Shown here: in pieces, positions 3,743 through 5,253 of the stretch
Layout: each line of letters starts with the position of its first letter
Position numbering within the stretch: the first letter of the stretch is position 1
From: Blastocatellia bacterium
Lineage (GTDB): Bacteria; Acidobacteriota; Blastocatellia; Pyrinomonadales; Pyrinomonadaceae
Direction: 5' to 3'
Length of the DNA stretch: 5,253 bases
NCBI GenBank assembly: GCA_003488005.1
Contig: DNND01000055.1
Location: 1 to 5,253 of the forward strand
Position numbers and translations under genes: made by a program
The notes under the pieces: model-generated
Told to the model about the DNA's origin: nothing
Database searches by the model: none
Seen by the model: only the letters and a program-made list of their open reading frames with translations

Positions 3743-5253
3743 ATGCAGTTTCAAGATCGATTCGTATTTGACGCCAGGGAAAACATCCTTTTCATCGACC
3801 TCGCCGGTCTGCGCATTGAAACCCGCGAGCAGGTGGACGAGATGCGGCGACTGGTGCCGGCAACGTTGGAAGGCCGCCGCGCTTACGCCGTCGTCAACTA
3901 CGAAGGCACCGAGATGGCGCCGGAGATCGTTGATTACTACGGCGAGAGCATTAAGGACCTTTACGATCGATACAGTCTGAAGACGGTCCGTTATTCCTCG
4001 AGCGGCCTGACGCGATCGGTGTTGCGTTACCTCGGCGCAGCCAAGGATCTTGAATCCAATATTTTCGCCACTCGCGAAGAAGCAATTCGGGCCATTCAGG
4101 AAATCAAGGATCGCAGCCGCGTTGCGAAAAAGCTTTCCGCGCGCTGGTTGTTTGATCCGCGACGCAGTCTGATTGGGAAGTTTACGGTTGGCTGGCTGAT
4201 CGTTTTGCTTGCGCTGTTGGTTGGGTACTTCACGTCCAGTGTCTTTATTGACTCCGCCCAGCTTCAGCTTGCGATTGAGGCTGCGATAGTTTCACTCGCT
4301 GTCACCGCTGCAGTAACCGTTGGAATTCTTTACTTCGTCATACTCAAGCCGCTTCGCGAAATGGAAGAACTCGCCGCTCGTCTCACCGTTGGCGGCGTGC
4401 TCGAGCCGCTGGAAGTCAAAAGACAAGATGAAATCGGACAACTCGCGCAGACGATCAACGAAGCGGCGCTACAACTGCAACAGGAAATCGAGCGGTCCAG
4501 TGGTCTTTATCACATCTCGTTGATGATGGGCACCGGCGCCGAAGTTAGTCAGATTTGCGAGTTGTTGACTCGTAAGATTGCGCGGCTGTTGGGCGCTGAA
4601 ACTTGCGTGATCCTCTTATATGACGAACGAAAGAAGCGCATTCATGCGCAGGTGCCGGCTTATGGCATGGCCGATGAAGACCTTCTGAGTCTGAGTTTTG
4701 CTCCAGACGAAAGCAGCATCGCTACTCTGGTGTTCCGCACCGGCGAGGCGTATATGACGAATGATGCGCGGCAGGATCCTTTGCTTAGCGTCAAAGCGGT
4801 CGGGAACATTCGCGAGTTGCTGGCCGTGCCGCTGAATGCGGGGCAACACATGCTCGGCACGATCGAGGTCATAAACAAGCAAGGCGGATTCCGCGAAGAA
4901 GAGAAGCGACTGGTAACAATTTTCGCGACGCAGGCCGCGCACCTGCTGCGTAACGCGCAACTGTTCGAGCAAGTGCGCGAATCCGAAGAACGCTATCGTC
5001 AGATATTTGAAAGCGCGGTTGATGGCCTGTATCGCAGTACGCCGCAAGGTGAGTTGGTAAATATTAATCCGGCGCTGGCGGCGATGCTCGGCTACGATTC
5101 GCGTGAGGAGCTGGAAGGAGTCAATCTCATTGATGAGCTGGTGTTAAGTGACGCGGCGCGAACGGGCCTGCAAAATCAACTTACACGCGAAGGCAAAGCG
5201 CTGGACATCGAGTGTGACCTGCGCAGGCAAACCGGCGAATTGATGCCGGCGCG
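3743..5253 (+). CDS. Membrane sensor protein, STAS-like/HAMP/GAF/PAS, 3' end missing
   Basis: Open to the window edge (503 complete codons). Domain order: residues 1-118 an alternating beta/alpha domain resembling STAS/SpoIIAA-like folds (ENILFIDLAG strand, AYAVVNYEG strand, IFATREEAIRAI end); a basic stretch (about 122-146); membrane helices at about 147-168 and 180-201 with only a ~10-residue loop between them; HAMP from P203 with the hallmark DEIG at 229-232; GAF about 258-405 (AVPLNAGQHMLGTIEVINK at 361-379); a helical linker (NAQLFEQVRESEERYRQIF); and PAS from about 417 (VDGLYRSTPQGELVNINPAL, MLGY). The output domain, whether histidine kinase, GGDEF/EAL or phosphatase, is beyond the window, so it cannot be named. 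The basic residues before helix 1 suggest the N-terminal domain is cytoplasmic. A stop codon (3728-3730) lies five codons upstream and no start falls between, so ATG 3743 is the first possible start. No Shine-Dalgarno is visible. Confidence 0.9.
   Translation, partial: MQFQDRFVFDARENILFIDLAGLRIETREQVDEMRRLVPATLEGRRAYAVVNYEGTEMAPEIVDYYGESIKDLYDRYSLKTVRYSSSGLTRSVLRYLGAAKDLESNIFATREEAIRAIQEIKDRSRVAKKLSARWLFDPRRSLIGKFTVGWLIVLLALLVGYFTSSVFIDSAQLQLAIEAAIVSLAVTAAVTVGILYFVILKPLREMEELAARLTVGGVLEPLEVKRQDEIGQLAQTINEAALQLQQEIERSSGLYHISLMMGTGAEVSQICELLTRKIARLLGAETCVILLYDERKKRIHAQVPAYGMADEDLLSLSFAPDESSIATLVFRTGEAYMTNDARQDPLLSVKAVGNIRELLAVPLNAGQHMLGTIEVINKQGGFREEEKRLVTIFATQAAHLLRNAQLFEQVRESEERYRQIFESAVDGLYRSTPQGELVNINPALAAMLGYDSREELEGVNLIDELVLSDAARTGLQNQLTREGKALDIECDLRRQTGELMPA

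Noticed and set aside
3552..3743. A 63-codon minus-strand frame across the repeat region
   Set aside because: Its translation is mostly reverse-strand reading of the palindromic repeat arm and poly-T tract; no ribosome binding site or conserved motif.
3714..3980. An 88-codon + strand frame beginning with ATG at 3714
   Set aside because: It overlaps the sensor gene in another frame, its product looks like a low-complexity Arg/Ser/Thr-rich shadow, and the sensor frame has clear domain structure.
4616..5047. A 143-codon minus-strand frame inside the sensor gene
   Set aside because: It lies opposite the GAF/PAS coding region, which is clearly real on the + strand; the product resembles nothing.

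Overview
The window carries a two-gene glyoxylate-shunt operon, aceB (malate synthase A) followed by aceA (isocitrate lyase), both on the + strand. Downstream is the 5' part of a membrane sensor gene that runs off the right edge. The coding sequence is moderately GC-rich. The intergenic DNA is rich in palindromes, including a paired CCTGGGGT...ACCCCAGG repeat. Together with the divergent AceB, this suggests a soil or metagenome-type Acidobacteriota (Blastocatellia/Pyrinomonadales-like). That assignment is a guess from general impression, since the window has no rRNA or other phylogenetic marker.

Layout: positions 1-362 are a long upstream region. It contains three copies of a dyad with consensus TGTTC-N6-GTGAACAC (125-144, 231-250 reversed, 308-327), a plausible extended -10 promoter between copies 2 and 3, and a perfect 9-bp dyad (313-337) that overlaps copy 3 and ends just before the ribosome binding site. 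aceB is 363-1946. A 92-nt gap with a GC-rich hairpin and a good Shine-Dalgarno leads to aceA (2039-3355). A strong intrinsic terminator (3384-3416) closes the operon. Positions 3435-3668 hold a 234-bp composite palindromic element bounded by two 59-bp inverted arms (52/59 identical), with a further inverted repeat and a terminator-like hairpin inside. The sensor gene starts at 3743 and is open to the end of the window.

Function: isocitrate lyase splits isocitrate into succinate and glyoxylate, and malate synthase condenses glyoxylate with acetyl-CoA to malate. This lets the cell grow on acetate, fatty acids or other C2 sources without losing carbon as CO2. The three upstream dyads suggest that one dedicated regulator controls the operon. 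The sensor is probably an independent transcription unit. It has an N-terminal STAS/SpoIIAA-like domain, a two-helix membrane hairpin, HAMP, GAF and PAS, and its output domain lies beyond the window.

The most notable points are the three-site operator array with its overlapping dyad, the composite inverted-repeat element, and the unusual front end of the sensor protein. No wholly new multi-gene system is visible.
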